DNA of 64,000 nucleotides from Aliiroseovarius salicola (GTDB taxonomy: Bacteria; Pseudomonadota; Alphaproteobacteria; Rhodobacterales; Rhodobacteraceae), in the NCBI RefSeq assembly GCF_027891095.1, contig NZ_JAQIIO010000001.1, positions 220,001-284,000 on the forward strand, written 5' to 3'. Under the pieces are notes generated by a model. The model was not told where the DNA came from. It saw only the letters and a list, made by a program, of their open reading frames with translations, and made no database searches. Shown in pieces: positions 9,147 through 17,276 of this stretch. The position numbers and the translations under genes were made by a program. Position 1 is the first letter of the stretch. Each line of letters starts with the position of its first letter.

Positions 9147-10016
9147 CTACTCAGCCGCCAGACGATCACGCCCCTGATCGATCTGGCAAATCTGCTGCAC
9201 CACCTGCGAAATCCGATCCCTGACGTCATGAAACTGATTGTTGGGGCGGATCTGCGCTTCGTTCATGTAGATCGAGCGGTCGATTTCGACCTGCACCACA
9301 TGCTGATTCCGGATCGGGCGACCGTAGTGCTGCGTGATATACGCCCCGGCAAAAGGCGCATTGCGGGCCACGACAAAGCCCGCCTTCTCGAACACCTCTG
9401 CGATATGTTCAACAATTTCCTGCGAAGCCGAAGCCCCATGTCGGTCTCCCAAGACGATCTCGGGCCGCAACCCGTTACGTGTTACCCCACGCACCGCTTC
9501 GTGTGGCATCGAATGACAATCCACCAACACCGCACGACCAAACGTCTCACGGCTCTGGTTCAGAAGCGCTTGAAGCTGTTTGTGATAGGGAAACCAAATA
9601 TTCGTCAAACGCTGTTCTGCTTCGGACAGGCTGATCTTGCCATTGTAGATGGCGCGCGCGCCCGCGACGACACGCGGGATGACCCCAAGCCCGGACGAGA
9701 CACGCGCATTCAATGCTCCGCCACGTACTCCGTTGATCAGCGCTGGGTCCAGTTCTTCTGCACCGCGGTTGAGGTCCACATAGGCACGGGGCATCTGAGC
9801 AGCCAACAATGGGGCACCATGTAACGGTGCAGCATTAAAAAGTTGATCCACGAACGCATCTTCCGATGATCGGATCAGATGGGCATCCAGAATGCTCTTT
9901 TGCAAGAACGCTGGCTCATAACACCGGCCTGAATGTGGTGAAGCAAAGACGACGCTGGTCTGTCTTTCCTCTGGCATGTAAAGCATATATGGATCGTTTT
10001 GCATCGGCTCTCGCAT
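9147..10016 (-). CDS. N-formylglutamate amidohydrolase family protein
   Basis: 289 residues. Members hydrolyse N-formyl-L-glutamate to glutamate and formate in histidine degradation, or related N-acyl amino acids. Seen: SPHSGRCY near the N-terminus, the PRAYVDLNR motif, DCHSMP and a C-terminal VQVEIDRSIYM segment, all typical of the family (PF05013). There is no hut gene nearby, so the true substrate is open. Start at 10016 (MREP) or 10004 (MQND) cannot be separated; neither has a strong ribosome site. The frame runs further upstream through the antisense of the tRNA gene, which is not coding. Tail-to-tail with dinB, 3 bases apart. Confidence 0.85.
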   Translation of the reverse strand: MREPMQNDPYMLYMPEERQTSVVFASPHSGRCYEPAFLQKSILDAHLIRSSEDAFVDQLFNAAPLHGAPLLAAQMPRAYVDLNRGAEELDPALINGVRGGALNARVSSGLGVIPRVVAGARAIYNGKISLSEAEQRLTNIWFPYHKQLQALLNQSRETFGRAVLVDCHSMPHEAVRGVTRNGLRPEIVLGDRHGASASQEIVEHIAEVFEKAGFVVARNAPFAGAYITQHYGRPIRNQHVVQVEIDRSIYMNEAQIRPNNQFHDVRDRISQVVQQICQIDQGRDRLAAE

Positions 10017-10171
10017 ACGGTGGTCTTGTCTTTCATATAAAGGCAAAAAAACTCTCGCCAAAAGCCCTTGCGTCCCGCGCCGACTCCTTTTATAGGGACG
10101 GGACCGACGCGGGGTTTCCCGCGTTGTGTTGTTTGAGATGGGGTGAAAACCTTGTTTCGGATAGGATTTCA

Positions 10172-10246
10172 GGGCGATTAGCTCAGCGGTAGAGCACTTC
10201 GTTGACATCGAAGGGGTCACTGGTTCGATCCCAGTATCGCCCACCA
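10172..10246 (+). tRNA. tRNA-Val (anticodon GAC)
   Basis: Cloverleaf is complete: acceptor stem GGGCGAT/ATCGCCC, D-arm with GCTCAGCGGTAGAGC, anticodon stem CTTCG/CGAAG with loop TTGACAT (anticodon GAC), T-arm with GGTTCGATCCC, discriminator A and an encoded CCA end (10244-10246). Confidence 0.98.
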
Positions 10247-10345
10247 TGAACCGCCGGAGAAGGGCTTTGGGGATGACCCCGCAGTCAGATCTGGTAAATT
10301 GAAGCTTAGGCGCAGTCCGCAGCGCCGCGTTGAAGGAGATAGGAC

Positions 10346-10471
10346 ATGAAAGTTCGTAACTCACTCCGCTCGCTGAAGAACCGCCACCGCGATTGCCGCG
10401 TGGTGCGTCGCAAAGGCCGCGTTTATGTGATCAATAAAACGCAGCGCCGCTTCAAGGCACGTCAGGGTTAA
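10346..10471 (+). CDS. rpmJ: Ribosomal protein bL36
   Basis: 41 residues, MKVRNSLRS... ending RRFKARQG. It is the zinc-free form: it lacks the CxxC...C/H zinc ligands of the other bL36 type and has only one Cys. Component of the large ribosomal subunit near the peptidyl-transferase side. Preceded by gaaggagataggac, a strong ribosome site. Monocistronic, with a terminator directly downstream. Too short for many gene finders but unmistakable. Confidence 0.97.
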   Translation: MKVRNSLRSLKNRHRDCRVVRRKGRVYVINKTQRRFKARQG

Positions 10472-10507
10472 TCCTGACGTTCTGGCATCAGCCAAGCGAA
10501 TTTTGAA

Positions 10508-10538
10508 AGGCCGTCCTTTGGGGCGGCTTTTTCTTTTT
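10508..10538 (+). terminator. Rho-independent terminator of rpmJ
   Basis: GCCGTCC (10510-10516), loop TTTG, GGGCGGC (10521-10527), then TTTTTCTTTTT. Seven-pair stem with one G-U. Confidence 0.85.
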
Positions 10539-10610
10539 GGTGTTGAGATGAACTGAGGGCGCGATAGCTACATCGTTGCCTGCTGTTGGTTGCTCACTTC
10601 GTGAGCCTGT

Positions 10611-10669
10611 AAAGGGGCTCTGCCCCTCGGGCTTCGCCCTCACCCCGGGATATTTCTGGCAAGAGGAAT
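10611..10669 (+). repeat. Dispersed intergenic repeat, copy B
   Basis: GGGGCTCTGCCCC hairpin, a second small hairpin (gggcttcgccc), CACCCCGGGATATTT and the tail CTGGCAAGAGGA. It lies between the rpmJ terminator and the terminator of the opposing operon. Confidence 0.8.
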
Positions 10670-10683
10670 TCAACAACATTGGG

Positions 10684-10715
10684 TGCAAAAAAAGGGCCGA
10701 GGAACTCCTCGGCCC
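10684..10715 (-). terminator. Rho-independent terminator of the seven-gene transporter operon
   Basis: GGGCCGAGG / CCTCGGCCC (10694-10702 with 10707-10715), loop of four, perfect nine-pair stem, followed on the minus strand by seven T. It lies about 50 bases after the PaaK-like gene. Confidence 0.93.
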
Positions 10716-10762
10716 AGTTCATCAGGCGGAAGAAGCTACCTGACGGGGAAAGTCATGTGTCC

Positions 10763-11983
10763 TCAGTCGTAAACACGCTGATCGTCGATCACGAGGCCAT
10801 CATTGGGGAGGCTGCCTTTTGCAACAATTTCAATCCTGCCCTTCAGTTTAAGCGTTTCGACCACGGATTTCACAAATGGCGCCGGGTCAGTTGCATCGGT
10901 TTCTACCTGCACGGTCATCGCATCCATCTCGCCTTCGCGGGTGGCGATCACACGAGCTTTAGCAACTTCGGAATGCTTGGCGACAAAGTCAGCAACCTGT
11001 TCGGGACGCACGAACATGCCTTTGATTTTCGCAGTTTGATCGGCCCGGCCCATCCAGCCCTTGATTCGCATATTGGTCCGGCCACAGGGGCTTTCGCCAT
11101 TCATCACAGCGGACAGGTCGCCGGTCGCAAAGCGAATGAGCGGGTAGTCCGGGTTCAGGGAGGTGACAACAACTTCACCCACCTCACCCGGCGCCACAGG
11201 ATCACCAGTGCCCGGACGTACGATTTCCACGATCACACCTTCATCGACGATCATGCCTTCCATCGCATCGGATTCGTAGGCCACATTGCCAAGGTCGGCA
11301 GTGGCATAGCTTTGCAGGCAGGTGATGCCGCGATCCGTATATTCCTGACGCAAGCTGGGGAAAAGCGCCCCGCCACCGACAGCCGCCTTGGTGATCTTCA
11401 GCTTGATCCCGTCCGCGTCAGCACGATCGAGGATGATCTTCAGATAATCCGGAGTGCCCGCGTAGGCGGTTGTGCCAATATCGGCCGCAGCTCGGACCTG
11501 TAGCTCGGTCTGACCGACGCCAGCCGGGACCACGGTGGCACCAACGGCACGCGCACCGTTCTCAAAAATCATACCAGCGGGTGTCAGGTGATACCCAAAG
11601 CAGTTCTGTACGATGTCGCCTTCGCCGATGCCGCAGGCATTGAGGAAGCGCCCCATACGCCACCAGTCGTGTCCCACTCCACCAGGTTCATAAATCGGAC
11701 CCGGCGACTGAAAAATGTGGGCAAACTTGTGGGTCGCCAGGGCTGCATAACCGCCCAGCGGGCCATTGGCAGCTTGCGCCTTGCCAATCTCGGATTTGCG
11801 CAACACCGGCAAGGCGGCCAGATCGGCAACCGATGTGATGATCGCAGCATCCACCCCTTTGAGGCTGTCCCCATACCCCGCAAGGGTCTGAGCACGGGCG
11901 ATTTGTTCCGGCAGTGCTACCGACAAGGCGGTGGCGCGTTCATCTGCGGAACGGGTCTCCAGAGCGTCAAAATACTTGGACAT
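10763..11983 (-). CDS. PaaK-like CoA ligase family protein, ATP-loop degenerate
   Basis: 406 residues, related to phenylacetate-CoA ligases, which adenylate an aromatic acid and transfer it to CoA. The C-terminal hinge and lid are present (TGDLSAVM, then GRADQTAKIKGMFVRPEQV with the expected Lys). However the stretch where the ATP-phosphate loop should read like SSGTTGxP is QSPGPIYEP (92-100), with no Thr-Thr-Gly-Lys. Activity as a normal ligase is therefore uncertain; it may be a specialised or non-adenylating member. Last gene of the operon, 69 bases after livF and followed by a strong terminator. The sister gene at the operon start has an intact loop. Confidence 0.85.
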   Translation of the reverse strand: MSKYFDALETRSADERATALSVALPEQIARAQTLAGYGDSLKGVDAAIITSVADLAALPVLRKSEIGKAQAANGPLGGYAALATHKFAHIFQSPGPIYEPGGVGHDWWRMGRFLNACGIGEGDIVQNCFGYHLTPAGMIFENGARAVGATVVPAGVGQTELQVRAAADIGTTAYAGTPDYLKIILDRADADGIKLKITKAAVGGGALFPSLRQEYTDRGITCLQSYATADLGNVAYESDAMEGMIVDEGVIVEIVRPGTGDPVAPGEVGEVVVTSLNPDYPLIRFATGDLSAVMNGESPCGRTNMRIKGWMGRADQTAKIKGMFVRPEQVADFVAKHSEVAKARVIATREGEMDAMTVQVETDATDPAPFVKSVVETLKLKGRIEIVAKGSLPNDGLVIDDQRVYD

Positions 11984-12052
11984 GAGTGAAACCTCTTGTC
12001 TGAGCCGACATCTGCCGGCAATTCGGAATAGTTCAGGTGGCGTCGGTGGCGG

Positions 12053-12877
12053 TTAGGCCAGCCAACGCTTACGGCGACGATAGGAACGCACATCGCGGAA
12101 GCTCTTGCGGCCTTCATCGGACATGCCGAGATAGAATTCCTTCACGTCCGGGTTCTCACGCAACTCGGCAGCGGGGCCGTCCATCACGATACGACCGTTT
12201 TCGAGGATGTATCCGTAATGGGCATATTTCAGCGCCACATTGGTGTTCTGTTCCGCCAGAAGGAACGTCACGCCCTGCTCTTCATTCAGGCGCTTCACGA
12301 TCTCAAAGATCTGTTCCACAAGTTGCGGAGCCAAGCCCATCGAAGGTTCGTCAAGAAGGATCATCTCGGGGTTGGACATCAGAGCGCGACCCATGGCGAC
12401 CATCTGCTGTTCCCCGCCCGAGGTATAACCCGCCTGCGACTTGCGGCGTTCGGCAAGGCGCGGGAAATACTCATAGACCATCTCAAGATCTTTCTGAACC
12501 GAAGCCCGACCATCGGTGCGGGTATAGGCGCCGGTCATCAGGTTTTCTTCAACGGTGAGGTGCTCAAAACAATGGCGGCCTTCCATCACCTGGATGACAC
12601 CCCGCTTCACGAGCGCTGCCGGGTTCAGCTCGGCAATGTTTTCACCCATATGGTCAATCGTGCCCTTGGTCACCTCGCCACGTTCCGCCTGAAGCAGGTT
12701 GGAAATGGCCTTGAGCGTTGTGGTCTTGCCAGCCCCGTTACCGCCCAGAAGCGCGGTGATACCGCCCTTCGGAACCGAGAGGCTCACACCTTTCAGAACG
12801 AGGATCACGTGATTGTAGATCACCTCGATATTGTTGACCTCAAGCAGGTTCTCTTGGGTTTCTGCGGCGTCCAGCAT
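12053..12877 (-). CDS. livF: Branched-chain/hydrophobic-acid ABC transporter ATPase (LivF type)
   Basis: 274 residues. Walker A GGNGAGKT (45-52), signature SGGEQ (153-157), Walker B ILLDEP (173-178), and the switch His region near LLAEQN. The EGRHCF-type segment after the Q-loop is typical of LivF. Energises import together with LivG. About 30 residues longer than E. coli LivF, with an Arg-rich C-terminal tail (SFRDVRSYRRRKRWLA). It lies 75 bases after the binding-protein gene, separate from livGHM, in the same operon. Confidence 0.93.
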   Translation of the reverse strand: MLDAAETQENLLEVNNIEVIYNHVILVLKGVSLSVPKGGITALLGGNGAGKTTTLKAISNLLQAERGEVTKGTIDHMGENIAELNPAALVKRGVIQVMEGRHCFEHLTVEENLMTGAYTRTDGRASVQKDLEMVYEYFPRLAERRKSQAGYTSGGEQQMVAMGRALMSNPEMILLDEPSMGLAPQLVEQIFEIVKRLNEEQGVTFLLAEQNTNVALKYAHYGYILENGRIVMDGPAAELRENPDVKEFYLGMSDEGRKSFRDVRSYRRRKRWLA

Positions 12878-12952
12878 GGTTGGTCGTCCTTAACCTAGTC
12901 GTTCGTTTGATGGTCCGGGCCACGAGGGCCCGAACCTGTCTCGTGCAGAGGC

Positions 12953-14239
12953 TTAGTTGCAGCGCTCGGCGATGTTGTTTTCGGCGGCGTAGGCCATCGA
13001 GTCAGCATCGATCAGCGGTTGGATCACTTCCATGTCCGACGGACCGAAGTCCGAGATCAGCGACCAAGTGCCTTTGCCAGCATCCCACTGCGAGATTGCA
13101 GCGGTGCCGGGGCCACCGTGGTTTTCGCACGACACTTTAAAGGCCGGGCCAAACCCTTCCATACCCAGCTCTGTCATGCGGGCATCGGTGATTTCGAGCT
13201 GCTCCAGACCGTCACGCATCTGACCAGAAGTGATGTCTGCAACGCCGTGGATTTCCTGGGCCTTCTTGGCGGCTTCAGCCAGCATCATCGCCGCGTACAC
13301 ACCGCGGTTGTAGATAACCGTACCAACGTTGTCGCCGTTACCGGCAGCTTTGCCAGCATCCACAACGTATTTCTGGATGTCGCCAAATACCGGATAGTCC
13401 GAACCAACACCGTGGAACGCCACAGCCTTATAGCCGGTTGCTGCGTCGCCAGCTGGCTTCACGTCATGTTCGGCACCCGACCACCAGACACCAATCATGT
13501 TTTCCAGCGGAAAACGGATGTTGCCGGCTTCCTGAATGGCAACCTGGTTCATCACGCCCCAGCCCCAGAACAGGACATAGTCCGGACGCTCGCGGCGAAT
13601 TTGCAGCCACTGCGATTTCTGTTCCTGACCGGGATAGTCAACCGGGATGGCTGAGAAATCAAAGCCGTGCTTTTCACCCAGGGCGGTCAGGGTCGGAATC
13701 GGTTCTTTACCGTAAGCACCGTTGAAGTGCAGCAGGATAACTTTCTTACCGCTCAGGTCAGCACCGTTGATGTCCAGCAGGTGGTTCACAGCAGCCGAAG
13801 CACCATTCCAGTAGTTGGCCGGGAAGTTGAACACGTGACTGAACACTTTGCCGTTGGCAGCCGAGGTACGACCATAACCGGGGGTGTAAAGCGGGATGTC
13901 ATCTGCGGTCGCTTTGGGTATCAGCTGATAGGTGATACCGGTCGACAGCGGGTTGTAGACCAGAGCGCCTTCGCCTTTGGTGGCTTCGTAGCATTCCACA
14001 CCTTTTTCGGTGTTATAGGCGGTTTCACATTCCGGAACGGAGATCTTGACGCCACCCACACCACCGTCACGCTCGTTGAGCAGGGTCATGTAGTCGGCAA
14101 AACCGTCAGCGTAAGGAATGCCTCCAGCAGCAAAGGGGCCGGTCCGATAGCTCAGCGATGGAAAAACCAGTTCGGCCATCGCCGGTGCGCCTACCATCAG
14201 TGCGGCAACAGACGCCGCAGCAACTCTTGAGAATTTCAT
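12953..14239 (-). CDS. Periplasmic substrate-binding protein of the HAAT family (type I fold)
   Basis: 428 residues. Signal peptide 1-22 (KFSRVAAASVAALMVGAPAMA), then a LivK-like two-lobe protein beginning LVFPSLSYRTGPFAAGGIPYADGF. Four conserved Cys in the mature part suggest disulfides. It delivers the ligand to LivHM. The ligand cannot be read directly; two CoA ligases in the same operon argue for an organic (aromatic or fatty) acid rather than an amino acid. Preceded by agggaggaagcaa, one of the strongest ribosome sites of the operon, as expected for the most abundant component. Confidence 0.9.
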   Translation of the reverse strand: MKFSRVAAASVAALMVGAPAMAELVFPSLSYRTGPFAAGGIPYADGFADYMTLLNERDGGVGGVKISVPECETAYNTEKGVECYEATKGEGALVYNPLSTGITYQLIPKATADDIPLYTPGYGRTSAANGKVFSHVFNFPANYWNGASAAVNHLLDINGADLSGKKVILLHFNGAYGKEPIPTLTALGEKHGFDFSAIPVDYPGQEQKSQWLQIRRERPDYVLFWGWGVMNQVAIQEAGNIRFPLENMIGVWWSGAEHDVKPAGDAATGYKAVAFHGVGSDYPVFGDIQKYVVDAGKAAGNGDNVGTVIYNRGVYAAMMLAEAAKKAQEIHGVADITSGQMRDGLEQLEITDARMTELGMEGFGPAFKVSCENHGGPGTAAISQWDAGKGTWSLISDFGPSDMEVIQPLIDADSMAYAAENNIAERCN

Positions 14240-14374
14240 TTGCTTCCTCCCTAGATTAGCAAATTGTCGTGCCCTCTACGGGTCACTTTGGTGAGAGCCT
14301 CCCGATCCGCTCCTCATGAACCGGAAGACCAAATTTTGTTTCCCGTCTGGGCATTTCCGCTTCGTGCGGCCCCC

Positions 14375-15451
14375 TTAGTGGGGGAATGGCCACAGACGCA
14401 GTTTCTCTTTCGTCAGGCGCCACAGTTGCGCCAGACCATGCGGTTCCACGATCAAGAAGAATACGATCAGCCCGCCCACGATCATGAATTCGAAATGGGC
14501 GGCCAAATCGGTCGGCCATCCCATGCCGCCTACCAGCACGTTTTTCAGAAACACCGGCATCAACACCATGAAGGCTGCCCCGGCAAACGATCCGAAAATC
14601 GAGCCCAGACCACCGATGATGATCATGAAGAGGATCAGGAACGATTTGGAGATCCCGAAGCTTTCGCCTGCTTCTGCAGCACCGAGGTAGACTGCAAAGA
14701 ACAATGCGCCTGCAACACCGACAAAGAACGAACTCACGGCGAAGGCAGTCATCTTGGCCATCAACGGGTTCACCCCGATGATTTCAGCCGCAATATCCAT
14801 GTCCCGGATGCCCATCCATTTGCGGCCAGTCATGCCGCGGGTCAGGTTACGCGCCATCCAGGCCACCCCCACCAGAAACACCAGACAGATCAGGTATTTC
14901 GCCCAAGCTTCCGTATTGGGGCCGGTCACGATGATCCCGAATACGGAACGTTCCGGCGCGTTGATCTGACCCGAGGCTGAGTAGTTGTAGAACCACGGCA
15001 CCTTGTTAAAGAGCCAAATCAGGAAGAACTGCGAGGCAAGCGTGGCCACCGCAAGATAGAACCCCTTGATGCGCAGCGACGGCAGGCCGAACAGAACCCC
15101 AACCACAGCGGTGATGCCACCGGCCATCAGCACGTGGAAGATGATGTTGATCTCGGGAAAGGCCACCATCAGCTTGTAGACGGCATATGCCCCCACCGCC
15201 ATGAACCCCCCGGTGCCGAGCGACACCTGACCAGCATAACCGGTCAGAATATTCAGCCCCAGAGCTGCAATCGCGTAGATAAAGAACGGGGCAAAGATCG
15301 CGTTGACCCAATAATCGTTCACAAAGAAGGGAACGATCCCGAAGGCGACCGCAATTGCGACCCAGTAGCCAGCCCGATCCAGACGGATCGGAAAGGTCTG
15401 GTTGTCGTCACGGTAGGACGTTTTGAAATCACCAGCTTCGCGGTAAAACAT
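14375..15451 (-). CDS. livM: ABC transporter permease, LivM type
   Basis: 358 residues, about nine hydrophobic helices, with the LivM signatures GYAGQVSLGTGGFMAVGAY and the cytoplasmic coupling segment with GRKWMGIRDMDIAAEIIGVN. Forms the inner-membrane channel with LivH. It starts 3 bases after the livH stop and its ribosome site lies within livH, so the two are translated together. A 135-base gap with no clear terminator separates it from the binding-protein gene. Confidence 0.95.
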   Translation of the reverse strand: MFYREAGDFKTSYRDDNQTFPIRLDRAGYWVAIAVAFGIVPFFVNDYWVNAIFAPFFIYAIAALGLNILTGYAGQVSLGTGGFMAVGAYAVYKLMVAFPEINIIFHVLMAGGITAVVGVLFGLPSLRIKGFYLAVATLASQFFLIWLFNKVPWFYNYSASGQINAPERSVFGIIVTGPNTEAWAKYLICLVFLVGVAWMARNLTRGMTGRKWMGIRDMDIAAEIIGVNPLMAKMTAFAVSSFFVGVAGALFFAVYLGAAEAGESFGISKSFLILFMIIIGGLGSIFGSFAGAAFMVLMPVFLKNVLVGGMGWPTDLAAHFEFMIVGGLIVFFLIVEPHGLAQLWRLTKEKLRLWPFPH

Positions 15452-15454
15452 TGA

Positions 15455-16441
15455 TCAGACCCTTTCGATGATTTTTTCGCCGAACAGGCCTTGCGGCCGG
15501 AAGATGAGGAAGACGAGCGCAAGAACGTAGGCGAACCAGTTCTGCGTCGCGCCACCGATCAGCGGACCAATGGCAAATTCGAAAAGCTGCTCACCCACAC
15601 CGATGATCAGACCACCGATGATGGCGCCCGGGATCGAGGTAAAGCCGCCCAGCATCAGAACCGGCAGGGCTTTCAGTGCGATCAGCGACAGTGAGAACTG
15701 CACACCCGATTTGGCACCCCACATGATACCCGCGACCAAGGCCACGAAGCCCGCGATCGACCAGACCAGAACCCAGATGAAGCGCAGCGAGATACCGACA
15801 GACAGAGCTGCCGAGTGGTCATCCGCCACGGCGCGTAGCGCCCGGCCCTGTTTCGAGTATTGCGAGAAGATGGTCAGCGCAGCCACCAACAGGGCGGCGA
15901 TCACAGCGGCAACGATATCAAGATTATCGATGAAGAAACCGTAGCCGAACCAGTTGTAGGTCACTGTGTCGATGGTCTCGTTCAGACCCGAGGGCAGACC
16001 CACGTCCAGCGTCTTGATCTCGGACCCCCACATGATGTCCCCGAAACCTTCCATGAAATAGGCCAGACCGATGGTCGCCATAAAGAGGATGATGTCAGGT
16101 TGACCAACAAGGTGCTTCAGGATGTAACGCTCGACCAGCCAGGCAAAGCCAACCATCACACCTGCAGCGAGAATGATCGCGATGATCGACGGCACTTGCC
16201 ACGGGAAGTGGTGAATGTTGGTCCCGAAAATCGCATTGATCAGATGGCTGAAAGGCACCTGACCTTGTTGAATACCCACAAGTGTCAGCGCGGCGAACAG
16301 CGCCATCACACCCTGGGCGTAGTTAAAGATACCGGACGCCTTGAAGATCAAGACGAAACCCAGCGCGACGAGAGCGTAAAGAACCCCGGCCATCAGGCCG
16401 TTGAGGGTGACTTCCGCTGCAAAGAGCAATTGTTCAGACAT
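15455..16441 (-). CDS. livH: ABC transporter permease, LivH type
   Basis: 328 residues, around eight hydrophobic helices. LivH hallmarks: the N-terminal NGLMAGVLYALVALGFVLIFKASG and FNYAQGVMA, and the coupling loop QYSKQGRALRAVADD. It carries a longer loop (about 55-80 and 125-155) than E. coli LivH. Inner-membrane partner of LivM. It follows livG by 10 bases. Confidence 0.95.
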   Translation of the reverse strand: MSEQLLFAAEVTLNGLMAGVLYALVALGFVLIFKASGIFNYAQGVMALFAALTLVGIQQGQVPFSHLINAIFGTNIHHFPWQVPSIIAIILAAGVMVGFAWLVERYILKHLVGQPDIILFMATIGLAYFMEGFGDIMWGSEIKTLDVGLPSGLNETIDTVTYNWFGYGFFIDNLDIVAAVIAALLVAALTIFSQYSKQGRALRAVADDHSAALSVGISLRFIWVLVWSIAGFVALVAGIMWGAKSGVQFSLSLIALKALPVLMLGGFTSIPGAIIGGLIIGVGEQLFEFAIGPLIGGATQNWFAYVLALVFLIFRPQGLFGEKIIERV

Positions 16442-16451
16442 GTCTCCCCCC

Positions 16452-17276
16452 TTAATCGTGTGACACGCCGAGATAGGCGTCGATCACATCCTGGTTGTTG
16501 CGCACTTCGTCCGGTGTGCCGTCCCCAATTTTCTTGCCGTAATCCATCACGACCACGCGGTCGGACAGGTCCATCACAACGCCCATGTCGTGCTCGATGA
16601 GGGCGATGGTGGTGCCAAATTCGTCATTCATGTCGAGAATGAAGCGAGACATGTCTTCCTTCTCCTCAACGTTCATGCCGGCCATCGGCTCGTCGAGCAG
16701 CAGAAGCGAAGGTTCGGCGGCCAGCGCACGGGCCAACTCAACCCGCTTTTTCAGGCCGTAAGGCAGGCGCCCAACCGGCGTCTTCCGGATGTGCTGGATC
16801 TCCAGAAAGTCGATAACCTTTTCACAGACTTCACGGTTGGCCAGCTCTTCCTTTTCGGCTTTGCCCCACCACATGGCCTGCTGAAGCAGATTGGTTTTCA
16901 TGTGGTTCAGACGGCCGGTCATGATGTTGTCCAGCACGGTCATGCCGTCAAACAAAGCGATGTTCTGGAAGGTCCGGGCCAGCCCCTGTTGGGCCACCTG
17001 ATAAGGTCTCATGGGCGGGCGCTTTGCGCCGCGGAACCAAACCTCACCTTCCTGCGGTTTGTAGAAACCCGAGATCACATTCAGCATCGAGGATTTACCA
17101 GCACCGTTCGGACCGATGATCGCGCGGATCTCGCCTTCGCGGATGTTAAAGCTGATATCCTTGATCGCAACCACACCACCAAATCGCAGCGTGATGTTTT
17201 TCAGGTCCATTACCACCGGGCCAATTGTGCGCCCGTCTTCGGTGACGTAGCTGTTGGCGTTCATATCTAAGCTCAT
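16452..17276 (-). CDS. livG: ABC transporter ATPase, LivG type
   Basis: 274 residues. Walker A GPNGAGKS (55-62), Q-loop ARTFQNIALF, signature region LPYGLKKRVELARAL (a weak form of LSGGQ that is normal in LivG), Walker B LLLLDEP, and the switch region IEHDMGVVMDLSDRV. Its ATG overlaps the stop codon of the acyl-CoA synthetase gene as ATGA, so both are coupled. An N-terminal extension of about 20 residues precedes the ATPase core. Confidence 0.95.
   Translation of the reverse strand: MSLDMNANSYVTEDGRTIGPVVMDLKNITLRFGGVVAIKDISFNIREGEIRAIIGPNGAGKSSMLNVISGFYKPQEGEVWFRGAKRPPMRPYQVAQQGLARTFQNIALFDGMTVLDNIMTGRLNHMKTNLLQQAMWWGKAEKEELANREVCEKVIDFLEIQHIRKTPVGRLPYGLKKRVELARALAAEPSLLLLDEPMAGMNVEEKEDMSRFILDMNDEFGTTIALIEHDMGVVMDLSDRVVVMDYGKKIGDGTPDEVRNNQDVIDAYLGVSHD

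Noticed and set aside
10107-10124. GC-rich hairpin ACGCGGG/CCCGCGT upstream of tRNA-Val
   Set aside because: Hairpin is real but there is no gene ending on its left and the T tract is weak, so I do not call a terminator.
10017-10364. In-frame upstream extension of the amidohydrolase gene (includes a GDTGIEPVTPSM... peptide)
   Set aside because: That stretch is the antisense of the tRNA-Val gene. This peptide is a known kind of spurious translation and the true protein starts at about 10016.
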